64,000 nt of DNA, taken from the NCBI GenBank assembly GCA_013407085.1, contig JACCGJ010005505.1, forward strand, positions 1 through 64,000, read 5' to 3'. The notes below the pieces were generated by a model. The model was not told where the DNA came from, made no database searches, and saw only the letters and a list, made by a program, of their open reading frames with translations. Shown piece after piece: positions 35,013 to 45,941 of this stretch. Position numbers and translations under genes: made by a program. The number at the start of each line of letters is the position of its first letter. The first letter of the stretch is position 1. This DNA comes from Atriophallophorus winterbourni. Lineage: Eukaryota > Platyhelminthes > Trematoda > Plagiorchiida > Microphallidae.

Positions 35013-35051
<39 letters not shown>

Positions 35052-36180
35052 TGTTATTACTAAAGTTCATTAAAGAATGAATATTATACACATATCTATA
35101 ATTCCATCTCATTGGAAAATGTAAATCTATAAATTGTTCACTATTTCTCTTCTAGACTTCTGTAACATAATATATACCAATATTAATAAATCCGATGATT
35201 AGTTTTAGAAAAGATACCGAGTTCTTTCTCAAAATCCATTGTCGGTTATAACACCATTAAATCATATAGAGAAAGACTAAACCTCAATCCGTTATGGTTT
35301 CGCTAACTCAAGCATAATCTCATCTTATTCTTTAGAATATTGTCATCGGATATTATAGAAACGATTTCGAATCTTCATATACGACATGATTTTCAGCATA
35401 GCTTGAGAAACAGTTGAAAGAATATTTAATTATCAAGGGTTCGTGCTAAAGTAAGTAACCATTTCTATTTGTCTAAATATGCACAGTTGTGAGATATTCT
35501 TCCGATGTACATAAGTTCCTGCTCCTCATTACACAAATTAAAATCACATCTGGCGTCATTATTTACCACAGAAAAATACGCGATGTTCTTAACCTAAGTG
35601 TTCTACCTGATGTTGTATATAATATTGACATACCCGAGTTTTGCTATTAAAATAAATTTCTTGATTTTTAAATGAAAACTCTCTTACTTCCGTTTATTAA
35701 GTTCGTAGCATAACTTCTCAACCCGCACCCAAATAAAACTGACCCGCAAGAGACTTTAACCTAGTGAAGACAATTCCCTTAGCCTACCGACAATAAAACA
35801 GTTCATATTCAGAATAGACTCATCTATTTTGGAAAATTAGAAGGAAAAATTTTCGAAAATCAATAACACAGAACTTCACGCATCCTCGATGAACATAATC
35901 CGTTAAACGTTTTTTGTTTTCCTTAACATTCTTTGATTTTTCTTTCTCGCAATGCCAGTTCTTACTGCATAAGATCAGATTACTTACTTATTATCTAGGA
36001 GCAATTTGTAAATCTCGTATACCTTTATTTCCATTAAACGAAAAATTGCGCTTCAAAAATGACCTTGAAGAAGTATTTGCGTTTGTAAGTACTGCAATTT
36101 GATTGTAAAGACATTTTGGCAATTATTGATCATGATAAGCAAGCCTTGGATTTCAAACATTGAAATGTTTTATTTATTCA
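34220..36180 (+). mobile_element. element J2: composite decayed LINE of the G/J group
   Basis: ORF1 C-terminal part at 34,220-34,680 (Tyr/Pro/Ser-rich, like G ORF1), endonuclease scraps at 34,700-35,010 (FFVINARPK, IILIAEFRT, EDSIFIEP and IGCIYYPQAS), an AT microsatellite at 35,017-35,047, then the RT thumb (KLFTISLLDFCNIIYTN near 35,130) and C-terminus to about 35,640. The RT palm is deleted, with the microsatellite near the junction. The 3' UTR ends at about 36,175 with AAGCCTTGGATTTC. Confidence 0.6.
35017..35047. repeat. AT dinucleotide microsatellite
   Basis: About 15 AT units, uninterrupted. It sits where J2 jumps from endonuclease to the RT thumb, so it may mark a deletion junction. 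Confidence 0.9.
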
Positions 36181-36247
36181 GCAATTTAATGTATATTCTT
36201 GGATAAACTAAGTCATGTAATGCATGATCAGTTGTTATTATGTTTTT

Positions 36248-36830
36248 TTAGATGAACTATACAATCATGGCTTTGCTGGATATTAACAGTGATATCAGTT
36301 TTCCAACTTTCATAATAAACAGTCACTCCGTCCCTTTGTTTTTATTTTCCAGATTACCTCTTGACATCCATATAAAAAATTCCGGTTCACAAACGAGTCA
36401 ACACTGCAACGCCGAATCTTCTACGATTGCACACAAAAAGACACTCTCCATTCAGAACATATATTTGACAATAATAATGTGTTCCAACTGAACATTTTTG
36501 AAGACTCTGACTCTTCGAGATTCCTCACATCTTCGATGTTCCGGTCCATCGTTCTGTAATATTCTTCGTGTCATTTTTCCTTCCACCCGATTTTCTTTTC
36601 ATACAATAACTGCTCATATATTGAATTTCTGTACAACTGAATGATTATCATTTACCTCGACCATTTTAACGAACGAAAAAATTACCAGCACGTATGACCT
36701 TGAAAATGTTAATAATTATTGTACATTTTTTATGTTTGATGTATACAAACAACTCTGATAATTATTGATCAATCTTAGCATGCCTTGGAATTCCGAAAAT
36801 AAAATATTTATTTAATTATTTAAATAGACA
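36248..36830 (+). mobile_element. 3'-UTR copy of element H
   Basis: From the last codons (DELYNHG region; TTTAGATGAACTATACAATC) through the whole 3' UTR to the ATTT tail it matches 26,460-27,040 with few differences. A strongly 5'-truncated insertion of a young family. Confidence 0.85.
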
Positions 36831-36929
36831 AAAGAAAAAAGTGATTTTACAAATGTTAAGCTTACATAAAACACGAAAATTGATTGCTCAGTAAAAAATG
36901 GTAAATAAATGTAAACAATGTTTCAAAAG

Positions 36930-37306
36930 TGCTATGATGGATGTTTGGTTGATGTTGCAGCAAAGACTGTCATTGCTTTCAATCATTTTATGCCTTGTTC
37001 TTAACCCAACAGCCAGGAAAACAGAACAAGACCGGAATGGAATATTGATTGGGAGTCCAAGGTCCAAGCGCCCAGTGTGTGCGTTTTGGACAGCGGGCAT
37101 GGTTTGTATTCATATCGTAACCACAAAGATAACCTGTGAGTGTACCTCATAATCGTGAGGAGGTGCATAGTGGAAACGACGGATGTTGGTTGTCAATCTG
37201 TATTTTATTCTTAATGAACATGGGGTTTGTTGCCGAGGTACAGCATGACTCACACAACAACAATATTTCTTCCGTTGCGAACTCATAATTAGGGTGCCCT
37301 CCTATT
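36930..37306 (-). mobile_element. LTR of a Gypsy-type retrotransposon, second copy
   Basis: Aligns over its whole length with the LTR at 45,551-45,941 (shared landmarks CCAACAGCCAGGA, ACAGAACAAGACCG, ATGGTTTGTATT, GACGGATGTTGGTTGTC, TGAACATGGGGTTTGTTGCC). Its ends are less perfect than the other copy. Either a solo LTR or the 3' LTR of the element whose 5' LTR and gag lie at 44.5-45.9 kb, since both have the same polarity. Confidence 0.7.
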
Positions 37307-37814
37307 GCTTCACGTTTCAGCTTGGTTTTGGTAAGACTTCAGTTCTGGATCCACTTGCAAATCTTTGATTGGCCCACATTCTTGATCTGCATTTCGCGGA
37401 ATTAATTTCAGTGTGATTCTCTTTCGCTACTGTGCGGACGTAATTTTTGTTGCTCTGACAATTTTGGTCATATCTTTATGGCATCTGCGCGGATTTATAC
37501 CATTTAAAATCTTTGGTGTACCACTCAACAGTATCCATCGGATTTCATACTTTTTGATCATGCAAATCGACTCGCAGCAAAATTACCAGTTTGACGTGAG
37601 AAGAAAAATTTGTTCACGCGCACAAAGTAAATTTCAGCAGCAGCTTTTCTACGGATTTTGCAATCAACTGCAAAAACCACATTAAGCTAAAAGTTTCGAT
37701 ACCTTATTTCGTGTTCTTTCTTCTGTGGTTCACAAGTTATCGAGAATTACTTGTTCAATGCCGAAATCTGGCCAACGAACACAGTCAAATCTCTCAATGG
37801 ACATAACACCCATT
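37307..37814. other. no firm call; possible LTR-element internal end
   Basis: No certain gene. Minus-strand translation near 37,490 gives EWYTKDFKWYKSAQMP, which faintly resembles the C-terminal region of Gypsy integrases just before the 3' LTR. The similarity is too weak to annotate. Confidence 0.3.
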
Positions 37815-40374
37815 AAAGAAGGAGAAGAAGAAGAAAAAGAAGAAGAATGACTTTATTCGTGTTCACGAATTTTCAGCAATAGATTGATTTCTCCTCATAA
37901 TACCATTACAAAAATATGCATAGCGTGCGCACAATGAAATAATACATAGGCCAATGAAGTGTCAGGTTACCTCGGGCAAGACAAATGTGACGGGAATAAA
38001 AAAGAATTAAAAAGCAGGACATCTCAGCGTGAATGAAAAAATAGGTGAGCGTTTCTCCAACTTCATAGCATCAATAAATTAGGTTCGTTATATAATGCAA
38101 ATAAAATAAAATATATGAAGTGCCACACAATAAAGTAATACTTGGGCTAAAAAAGTGTCAGGTTACCATGGGCTAGACAAATGTTAGGGGAATTTGAAAA
38201 ATTAACTCGAAAAATAACTGGGGCATCGTGGCATCATTAGAAAATTGTCAAGCGTTCTTTCAACTCTGTAACAGCTTTTGATTGCTGTACCATGTATCGG
38301 GCCAAGTATGGGATAAAAGAATTTCTAAATTTATTCGTTCTTGAATAGGGAATAACGTACTGGCTTCGGGTGGAGGAAAGAGATCTGCAAGAAACAAGGC
38401 TTTTGTTCAATGGATGTAAACTATCAGTAGAAATGTTCGCGATCAATCTGCTGCATTCACGAAAATGACGATTGACAATAGTGTCACGAATGTCATCAGC
38501 GGAAACACAACTCAGTCTTGAGATGAGCTTAATGCATCTTCTGATCATCGTAAAATCCTTTTCCAAGAAGGCCGGGAAAAATCACAGGAGATGCGAAAAG
38601 AAGGTGAGGAATGATGCAAGAAAAAACGAAAAGTTGAATGACATTTGGTGGAACGGAGAAAGAACGGAGACGTAGTGCGTAGAACGACAGTTGGCGCACT
38701 TTTGTGAATACCCTTGTAACATGTTCAGTCCAGCTAAGATTTTCAGATATTGTAACACCAAGATACTTGAAGCTGCAACATCTGTCGAACACCAAGCCGT
38801 TAAGAGAAACGCGAGGAATTTCTTGGTGAAGGGCTAAACGACGCTGTCCAATAATGTTGGAAAATACGATTTCGCTGCATTTAGAGGGATTCAGCGATAA
38901 ACCAATCGTGGAGGACCATTGACTAATGTTCGTTACCATTGATCCTAAGGCATGTTGCTCGATCCGACGATTTAGATTTACTGCAATGGCAACATCATCA
39001 GCGTATTTGAGGGTAAGTGCAGATAGGTCTGAGGGAAGATCAGAAATATAAAGGGAAAATAGAAATGGGGACAATATTGCACCTTGAAGGACACCACGGG
39101 GAATAGCTATTTCACGGGAGGTTTGGCCGTTCGCGACTGTGTATTGGATACGACCCTCAAAATAGGATGCCAGCCAATGAAGAATATTTGCAGTGACGCC
39201 ATGATCAGATAATTTTTGAAGTAAGGAGTTTCTTAGAACACTGTTAAAGGCATTTGTGTAATCCAAAAAACAAGTTTGTACTGCTCTTAGATTTGCTATC
39301 TAGAGAACGTGAGATAAAATCTGTGAGTACAGCGACAGCATCGACAGTTGAACGATTTTTCCGGTACGCGAACTGATGAACATCATGCACCTGACAGCTG
39401 GACACGAGTCGCCGTAAAACAATTTTCTCAAGTACCTTGAGCAACTGCGACGTGCACGCGATAGGACGGTATTTACCAGGATCTTTCTTTGGAATCGGGC
39501 TAATGCAGACAGATTTCCAGCAATCAGGCATAATTGCTCTTTCCATGCAACGATTAAAAATGGATGTGATGGGGGAGGATAGCACTTCAGCACATTCTTT
39601 TAGTACAGTGGGCGAGAGTTTATCAGGTCCTGCAGCCTTAAAACGTGAGACAGCCGAAAGTGCACAAAAGACCTCGGATACGTTGGTGAAAGGTGAATCG
39701 GAAAAAGAGGACGGGGGCAAAATAAAGTTATCTTCAGAGTCATTATCAGTAATTTGATGCACGAACGATTCGTTCAAGGAATTAATATCAAAAATAGGTG
39801 GGGATTTCTTGTTGTTCTTTCCACAAATTTGCCTAAGCGCACGCCATAGGTGACGACTGTCTTTCGTTCCAAGAAGTGTGTTCGTGTACAGCTTTTCAAG
39901 ACGTCGAATTTCGAGCTTGATTGACTGGGAAAGCAACGCAACAGTTTTACGATCATGTGGTTTGAAGGCTTTCTCTTTCAATCTCCTTAAGCGTTTTAGG
40001 TGGACAGAGGAAAAACGGTGAGGACTCACAAAGATAGTTTCTTTAGGACAACAGATTTCAAAGCAAAAGTTAAGATAGGATGTCACAACATCACATTCAA
40101 CGGAGACATCATCTTCATGAAAAATGTTGAAATCAGTGGTAGAAAGCATGTCCCTGAGAGTTGAAATATTGTCATGCTGACAAGCTCTGGAAGTCACCTT
40201 TTTCCCATTACTGCGGGTGAGGTGCCTATGTCCAGTGCTACCATAAATTTTTTTATCGATCAGCCGGCAAGCTCTATGCAACCCACAAATATGTGCGAAC
40301 GTAACACTAGATCCACTGCCCAGACCGAGAAAAAATCGACCCAACCGTGAAATGTATTCAAGCGACGGCGACAT
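37815..40374 (-). mobile_element. element M: non-LTR retrotransposon, 5'-truncated
   Basis: RT frames at 38,237-40,374, then a 3' UTR containing a tandem duplication (period about 196 bp; CACAATGAAATAATAC near 37,930 and CACAATAAAGTAATAC near 38,126), ending in a GAA/CTT tail at 37,817-37,849. Its 5' end lies within about 20 bp of the 5' end of CR1-N on the other strand. Confidence 0.75.
38237..40374 (-). pseudogene. element M reverse transcriptase, two frameshifts
   Basis: Starts at an ATG with the linker between endonuclease and RT, then FKAAGPDKLSPTVLKEC, IPKKDPGKYRPIACTSQLLK and QFAYRKNRSTVDAVAVL; frameshift near 39,250; motif A LDYTNAFNSV, motif B PRGVLQGAILSPFLFSLY, motif C LKYADDVAI, KYLGVTISENLSW; frameshift near 38,550; C-terminus to the stop at 38,237. 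Motifs are intact and only two indels separate it from a full RT, so it is comparatively young. The AYRKNRST and YTNAF wording differs from the CR1 copies and points to another Jockey-superfamily family, possibly Rex1-like. Endonuclease is missing. Confidence 0.75.
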
Positions 40375-40387
40375 GGAATGGTCGTGA

Positions 40388-41060
40388 CCTCTGCATTACG
40401 TGTTTAGATCCGTTCAGCGTTGATATCGTTTCAATTCAATGTACTTCCTGCGGGTTCACACCAACACGCGTCATATAACGAGAATTTAACTGATGATTTC
40501 GTGAGGCTTGTTAACGATGAGAAACACCAATCCGTTTATTTGGTTTGTACAAGATGTAGACATTCGAATAAAGATGTCCGCCATAACACTTAAGACTCAA
40601 AAGAAAGAAAGACCCTTATCAAATGGTGAGTAGACTGCCACACCTGGAAAACTAGTTTTCCAAAATGACAAATTTAATAAAGCTATTGATGAACCTAACA
40701 ACAAAGGATCCAAAATATTCAATTTCATCTTTAAATATTTCTAGTGCCCCTAAATATTGCGAAATGTTGCTACAAGACACCAAAGAGATGGATACAACCG
40801 AATCAAAACTAAAACCATTTTTCTCAAGTGTTGTGTTTAAAAAAACCATCTTTGAAACTGGTTTCGCTCAGCATTATATGTAGCAATGTGCCAGAAGCAA
40901 CTGAAAGACTATTCTCGAATAGACAGCAGCAAGATTTAACTAAATGGTCGGAACTGTGCATTAGGATGATTTTAAAAAACAATCAATCAGGTTTCAATGA
41001 CTCGCTTGACTCGTGCTCCCAAAGCGCCGCACTAACATAAAACGAGATTGCTCAAGGTAG
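40388..41060 (+). pseudogene. CR1-N ORF1, N-terminal Cys-rich part
   Basis: In two frames: LCITCLDPF, QCTSCG, then VCTRCRHSNKDVRH, giving three CxxC pairs (40,392-40,403; 40,440-40,451; 40,546-40,557) and His residues. This resembles the Cys-rich, PHD-like finger found in some CR1 ORF1 proteins. It continues with NVPEATERLFSNRQQQDLTK and NQSGFNDSLDSCS before the D2 insertion. Frameshifts near 40,465 and 40,850. Confidence 0.5.
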
Positions 41061-41090
41061 TGTTGCAAAGTGCAAAAGAACTAGAAGATG

Positions 41091-41886
41091 TACTTTGCTC
41101 CTTGCTCCTTCTGCATAAGCCTGATTCTTCTATATGAACCGGAAGCCCTACTGGCGAACAGTTTTGGTTTCCCTTATTCGACAATTCTTCGACTTTGCTG
41201 GATCGCACTACCGGCCCAAACCTCATGCAATTTAAACAACAATCTCTCCTCATCCCCTCCATTTTCTAATGTTTTTTTTCAATTTAACTTCGGTTTTTTA
41301 TATACTTTTCTTCAATCACATCCATCAACATTCCGAAGAAGTCAATTTATATATTTATAGAAGAACTTTCTTTATTTCATAATTTTATTTTCACTGTGAC
41401 AATTACATCTTCATGCGCACCATTTCTTTTATAATTTTTTGTCTTTTATTTTCTTTTTTCAAGCCCTGATCCGGAATCTATCGGATCCTCTCCATTTGCT
41501 TAATTTGATGCAATCTAGATAAATAAATAAATATATTTTATTCTTGGAATTCCAAGGCATGCTATGCATGATCAATAATTATCAAAGTTGTTTATATACA
41601 TGGAGCATAAAAAATGGACAATAATTATTAACATTTTCAAGGTCATACGTGCTGGTAATTTTTTCGTTCGTTAAAATGGTCGAGGTAAATGATAATCAAT
41701 CTTTATTACTGTGTGACATTGCGCGAAAAAATTAACTTTCTTACCATTTTAAATTTACCATCCTTTATTAAACGGAAAAATATTCAAAAATTCCGCTTGA
41801 TAAGTTCATGTTTACAATTTTTTATTTTGTACACATTGATAACCTGATCATGTTTTGCATGCCTTGGTTTACCAACAATAAAGTAT
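41091..41886 (+). mobile_element. 3'-UTR-only copy of a G-related element (D2)
   Basis: Matches D1 (15,471-16,154, opposite strand) along its length, from CTTGCTCCTTCTGCATAAG to ACCTGATCATGTTTTGCATGCC and an ATT tail at 41,878-41,896. It interrupts CR1-N ORF1. A 3'-end fragment of the H family is inserted in it at 41,521-41,701. Confidence 0.75.
41521..41701 (-). mobile_element. truncated H 3' end inserted in D2
   Basis: Minus strand, from GATTGATTATCATTTACC to the GCATGCCTTGGAATTCC end with an AATAAA-rich tail at 41,521-41,535. Comparison with D1 shows exactly where D2 is split (TCTAGAT / AATCTTTAT). The junction shares AATC with the H sequence, a microhomology rather than a clear target duplication. 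Confidence 0.8.
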
Positions 41887-42483
41887 TATTATTATTTATC
41901 TACATACTTGTTATCAGACAGTGAAGAAAACACACCACATATCTTTGTTGATATACCCTGGTCAGAACGGGCAAAATCGGCAGTAAATAGGAACATTGGG
42001 AAAGTAAACGATCTCGATAGTCGTAGCCTTAAAATCCTAAACCTACTTCAAGCTACTGATAGTCCAGATACAAAGTGTAACTCCAACCACGATATACAAT
42101 AATGGAAATTTATAAGTGACGCTATCCAAACGAATAAGATGACTATAATGAATACCTTTGGGATCACAACATCACCGAAATATAAAGGTGAAGCTCCGCG
42201 CCTCCTCAAACTGACACAGCTGACATACAACATGGCTGATGCCATTCCTAAAAATTGGAAGCAATTTCGATAATAATTACCCCAAGAGATTGAAATTATT
42301 TCTAAACGCCTCGAAATCACTGATAACAAAGATGACACTGAAAATCTAAATACTGAACAGTGTGAAAAATCCAAACCTGGTGAAAAGCGGAATTCAGCTG
42401 ACTTAACCGGAGTCGGCGAAGAAAATTACCTACCCACCGACTCAGGCCGAGCCGTTCCAATAATTTTATCTCATGAACCGTCT

Positions 42484-43170
42484 TTGCTGTCAACATCGAC
42501 TGTCAAATCTTTGTATACGAATGCCCATTGCTTTAGAAACAAACTACACGAATTGACTGAACTAACTACCACACACCCACCAGACGTGATTGCCGTAACA
42601 TGGTTTCATTCAACTTTAACAGACAATGAAGTTGCCATTGAAGGTATGTCTCTACATCGTCGCAATTGCATGACTCGAGGAGGTGATGTTGCGCTTTACC
42701 ACATTCCGAGACTGCTTTGCCAAGAGATCACTGATTACGACTTAAAACTGCAAGACACATTATGGTGTTCGCTGAATGTAACAGCAGGGGAAAATGCATA
42801 GTGGGTGTCATTTACCGTTCGCCCTCTTCCGACGAAGTCTACAATTCAGTTTTACTTGCAAATATACGCTCAGCGGCTAACAGATACCGCGGCAGACTTC
42901 TTCTGATCGAAGACCTTAATCTGAGGAACTTTAAGGGAAATTCAGTTCATCCATAAAATTCCTCAAGTGCTTTGTATCAACAGTTGCTGGAAGAAATTCC
43001 ACTCTACAACCATATTTTCAACAATACCCGATTTCGTGGTACTGATACGCCGTCTATCTTGAATTTGATAATGGCAAATGAAGAGCACGTGATTGAAAGT
43101 CTCATTTATGAAGCTCCGTTAGGACTCAGTGACCACTTAGTTATTAGGTTTGATTTTATTTGCTAGGCAA
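42484..43170 (+). pseudogene. CR1-N AP-endonuclease domain
   Basis: Reads VKSLYTNAHCFRNKLHEL (catalytic Asn), PPDVIAVTWFHS where SETWL is expected (catalytic Glu lost), RRNCMTRGGDVALY, VGVIYRSPSSDE, LLLIEDLNLRNF where GDFN is expected, TPSILNLIM and LSDHLVIRF (catalytic Asp-His kept). Loss of Glu and of the GDFN Asp spacing means the enzyme would be dead. Confidence 0.75.
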
Positions 43171-43769
43171 TCAGAACAAGTGACATCAAAAAGGTGATTA
43201 GAAAATTTGAATTTTCACAACTAAAAACTACTCTTAAGAACGTCAGAGACACGGGTCTTAAGTCCAACAACATGCACCACAAGTGGCAGTGGATGATAAA
43301 CGAACTCAAATTTGCTGTTGAAATGCACTCTCATCTTGTTCCAAAGGTGCAAAAAACGTATGTACATTTAAACTGAAAAGCCGAACACGAAAATGGTTGA
43401 CCTTGCGAAATGCTGCAAGGCGGGCTCGTCGACATGAGAGTTGAGAGACATTCCTTTTGTTGGAAATCTTTTAAACAAACTTCTTGTTATTAAAACACTG
43501 AATTATCAAAAATATTTACTTAACAAAATGGAATCAAACCCCAAAATTCTCTACCAGATCATAAATAACTGGTCTATTGTGAAACCAGGGTTTGCCGATC
43601 TAAAGTCACGTGATGCAACAACAACCACAGCATCGCAATCTGCCGAAGTTCTGGTCCATTTTTTCTTCAGTGTCTTCAGCATACGAAACACCGTTATTTG
43701 TCTCTTAACTCCCGTAATCTCATCCAAAAATGTTTAACAAAAACTAACAATTAACTCCGCACATTGCTA

Positions 43770-44484
43770 AATCTCAACACGAGAATATCTGCCGGAGCTG
43801 ATGGAATTACCCCAGTGATTCTTAAAAACTGTGCTTATACTTTGTGTACGCCTCTCACCTACTTGTTTAACCTCTTTTCAACTTAAAGTTCCGTTCACTG
43901 TGATTGGAAGAATGGCATCATTACCCCATCCACAAAGGAGGAAACCGTTCCGAAGTATCCAACTATGGAGCAGTAACACTACCACCGGTGATCTCTAAAG
44001 TGATGGATTGCCTCGTTGCAAACAGCGTCACAAAACATCTGGAAAACAATTGCTTGCTCGCACTCGAACAACACGGCTTCAGAAAAAGACACTGTTGCCT
44101 TTCAAACCTTCTGCTAGCCTCAATGACTGGACATAAGCTGTAGACAAAGGTCTTACCATTCACGCTTGTTATCTTGACATGTCAAAAGCATTTGATCGTT
44201 TCAACCATAATCTGTTACTACAGAAGATGAAGCTACGTGGAATCAAGTGTTCATTACTAGCCTGGTTTGAGGATTATATCCGCGACCGTGGCATCCGCGT
44301 AAGGGTTGATGGTGCTTTGTCGCGACTTATTGCAGTATTTTACACCATGAAAGCTTTGAAATTTAAAAATACTTTTTGCCTTATGGATTTTAACTTGATT
44401 CCTGAAATGCTCAGTAGGCAAACAAATCCCGTCATACTACAAATTGTATTCGTAATTGCCATATTTTTCTGTGGTTTTTGTTAA
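43770..44484 (+). pseudogene. CR1-N reverse transcriptase N-terminal half
   Basis: SAGADGITPVILKNCAYTL, then in another frame HKGGNRSEVSNYGAVTLPPVISK, ALEQHGFRKRHCCLSNLLLAS, a stop, and motif A CYLDMSKAFDRFNHNLLLQKMK with IRVRVDGALSR. After 44,330 the sequence is 3' UTR. Motifs B, C and the thumb are absent. Confidence 0.7.
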
Positions 44485-44539
44485 GCTATATGCTTTTAGA
44501 CCATTAAAATTGAATTAAATTGAATTGAATTGACTTTCC

Positions 44540-45550
44540 ATCTCCTGGGGCTATGAAGGTAGTGAAGACAGAATAGGATTGATAGGAATAATTGAGCAAA
44601 GTTTTCTCAAAATAGTTTGCTTGGCAGTAGTTTTCGTTATGCTCCTTTCTTTTGCACCTCTGGCATCAGTGTTTCTTGAATGGGCAATAACGCGCAGAAT
44701 GCCATTCGCCACATTGCCAACACACGAAGAGTGGCTTGTTTTCTTTATCGACACGTTGATCAATCTGACGGCTGCTTCGGTGCTTGACGGATAAAACCAC
44801 CGGCTCATTTGGTCAGGGATTTTGTTCGACTAACGCAGTGTCACGCTTCAAATTTAGCCATCTCTGACATTCGGTTGTGAGTGATATCATGTTGATGTTT
44901 GGGTCTTGATTGAGTCTCGAAAATAGTCTCGTGCGTATGCCTTGGTCTTTCTTCGACTGCAACCCACAGACGAATATCAGCGATCGAAATCGGTCTTCAG
45001 TCATATCTTTGAACTTAAACCGTTTACATGCTCCATTAACTCCCACTGCATACGTCACAAAATCATCACACTTCTCTTCGACCAATTTCATGCAATTATA
45101 TCGTCTATAAAACAAAGAAGACTGTTCACAAAAAATGTCCTTTAACAAATGTACAATCTGATCAAAAGTGAATGAACTTGGGGATTTCGGCAAAATAAAG
45201 TTGATAAACTTCTCATTTTTCAAAGTGCCCAGTTTTCTCAGCACCATCATATGCGTTGTTGAGGTCTGATTGAAAATTATCTTTAAATCTTGTGAACCAA
45301 GATTCGAAGGTGAAACCGCTTTCTGGGTCGTAATTGAAATCAGGGATGTTGTTGATGATTGTATCCATCGCTTGGTTTTGTGCATCATTTTTTGCCTTCG
45401 GATTTGATACTCAGATTTTTCAAAAGTGTCTGGATCCAACCGGCTTGAGCTTTTTCAAATTGGACTTGTTGTTGCTGAAGTATTGATTTCTATCCTTCTG
45501 CTCTGATTACCATTTCGTTTTGCTAGGTTCTTCTCTTCCCGTCGCCAAAT
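44540..45550 (-). pseudogene. Gypsy-type gag relic with two zinc knuckles
   Basis: Minus strand from just after the LTR: a VQFEKAQAGWIQTLLKNL block near 45,440, then after a frameshift a gag core of about 208 residues (44,813-45,439; LLKDIFCEQSSLFYRRYNC, YAVGVNGACKRFKF, DRFRSLIFVCGLQS) that looks like the capsid region of flatworm Gypsy elements. Downstream, in other frames, are two knuckles: CWQCGEWHSARYC (CX2CX3HX4C, 44,684-44,722) and CQRCKRKEHNENYC (CX2CX4HX4C, 44,624-44,665), with a TGA between them. Protease and RT are not seen; the sequence is cut off next to the CR1-N tail. Confidence 0.75.
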
Positions 45551-45941
45551 TGTTATGATTGATGTGTGGTTGATGTTGCATCGAAGATAGTCGTTGCGCT
45601 CTATAAATCTATGCGTTGTTTTCAACCCAACAGCCAGGATTACAGAACAAGACCGCAATGGAACGTTGATCAAGAGTACAAGGTTCAAGCGTCCAGTGTG
45701 CGTTTTGGACCGTGGACATGGTTTGTATTTATATGGTAACGACATAGCGAACTTGTTGGTGTACATCATAATCGTGGTGAGATCCATAGTGCGAACGACG
45801 GATGTTGGTTGTCATGGCCGAGTCAGACAATTTGAATTTGAATTTTAATGAACATGGGGTTTGTTGCCGAGGTACAACATGACTTACTTAACAACAATTT
45901 TTCTTCCGTTGCGAACTCGTTAGGATTGCGCCCTCCTAACA
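45551..45941 (-). mobile_element. 5' LTR of a Gypsy-type retrotransposon
   Basis: 391 bp bounded by TGTTA and TAACA, a perfect 5-bp inverted terminal repeat with TG...CA ends. On the minus strand it is followed by ATT and then TGGCGACGGGAAG, which starts with TGG as a tRNA primer-binding site should; the tRNA was not identified. The gag relic follows. A second LTR in the same polarity lies at 36,930-37,306. Confidence 0.75.

Larger units (their letters stand above)
40388..44531 (+). mobile_element. CR1-N: CR1-like LINE with ORF1, endonuclease and partial RT
   Basis: ORF1 pieces (40,388-41,060 and 41,890-42,450), endonuclease (42,484-43,170), linker (43,190-43,740) and RT only through motif A (43,790-44,330). 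RT ends after DGALSRL and passes straight into 3' UTR, so motifs B to C and the thumb are deleted. The tail is a TTGAAT hexamer run at 44,508-44,531. ORF1 is interrupted by D2 at 41,091-41,886. Confidence 0.75.

Noticed and set aside
37413..37685. A membrane protein suggested by a hydrophobic 90-codon frame
   Set aside because: One hydrophobic stretch alone in AT-rich intergenic sequence, with no similarity or partner exons; probably chance.
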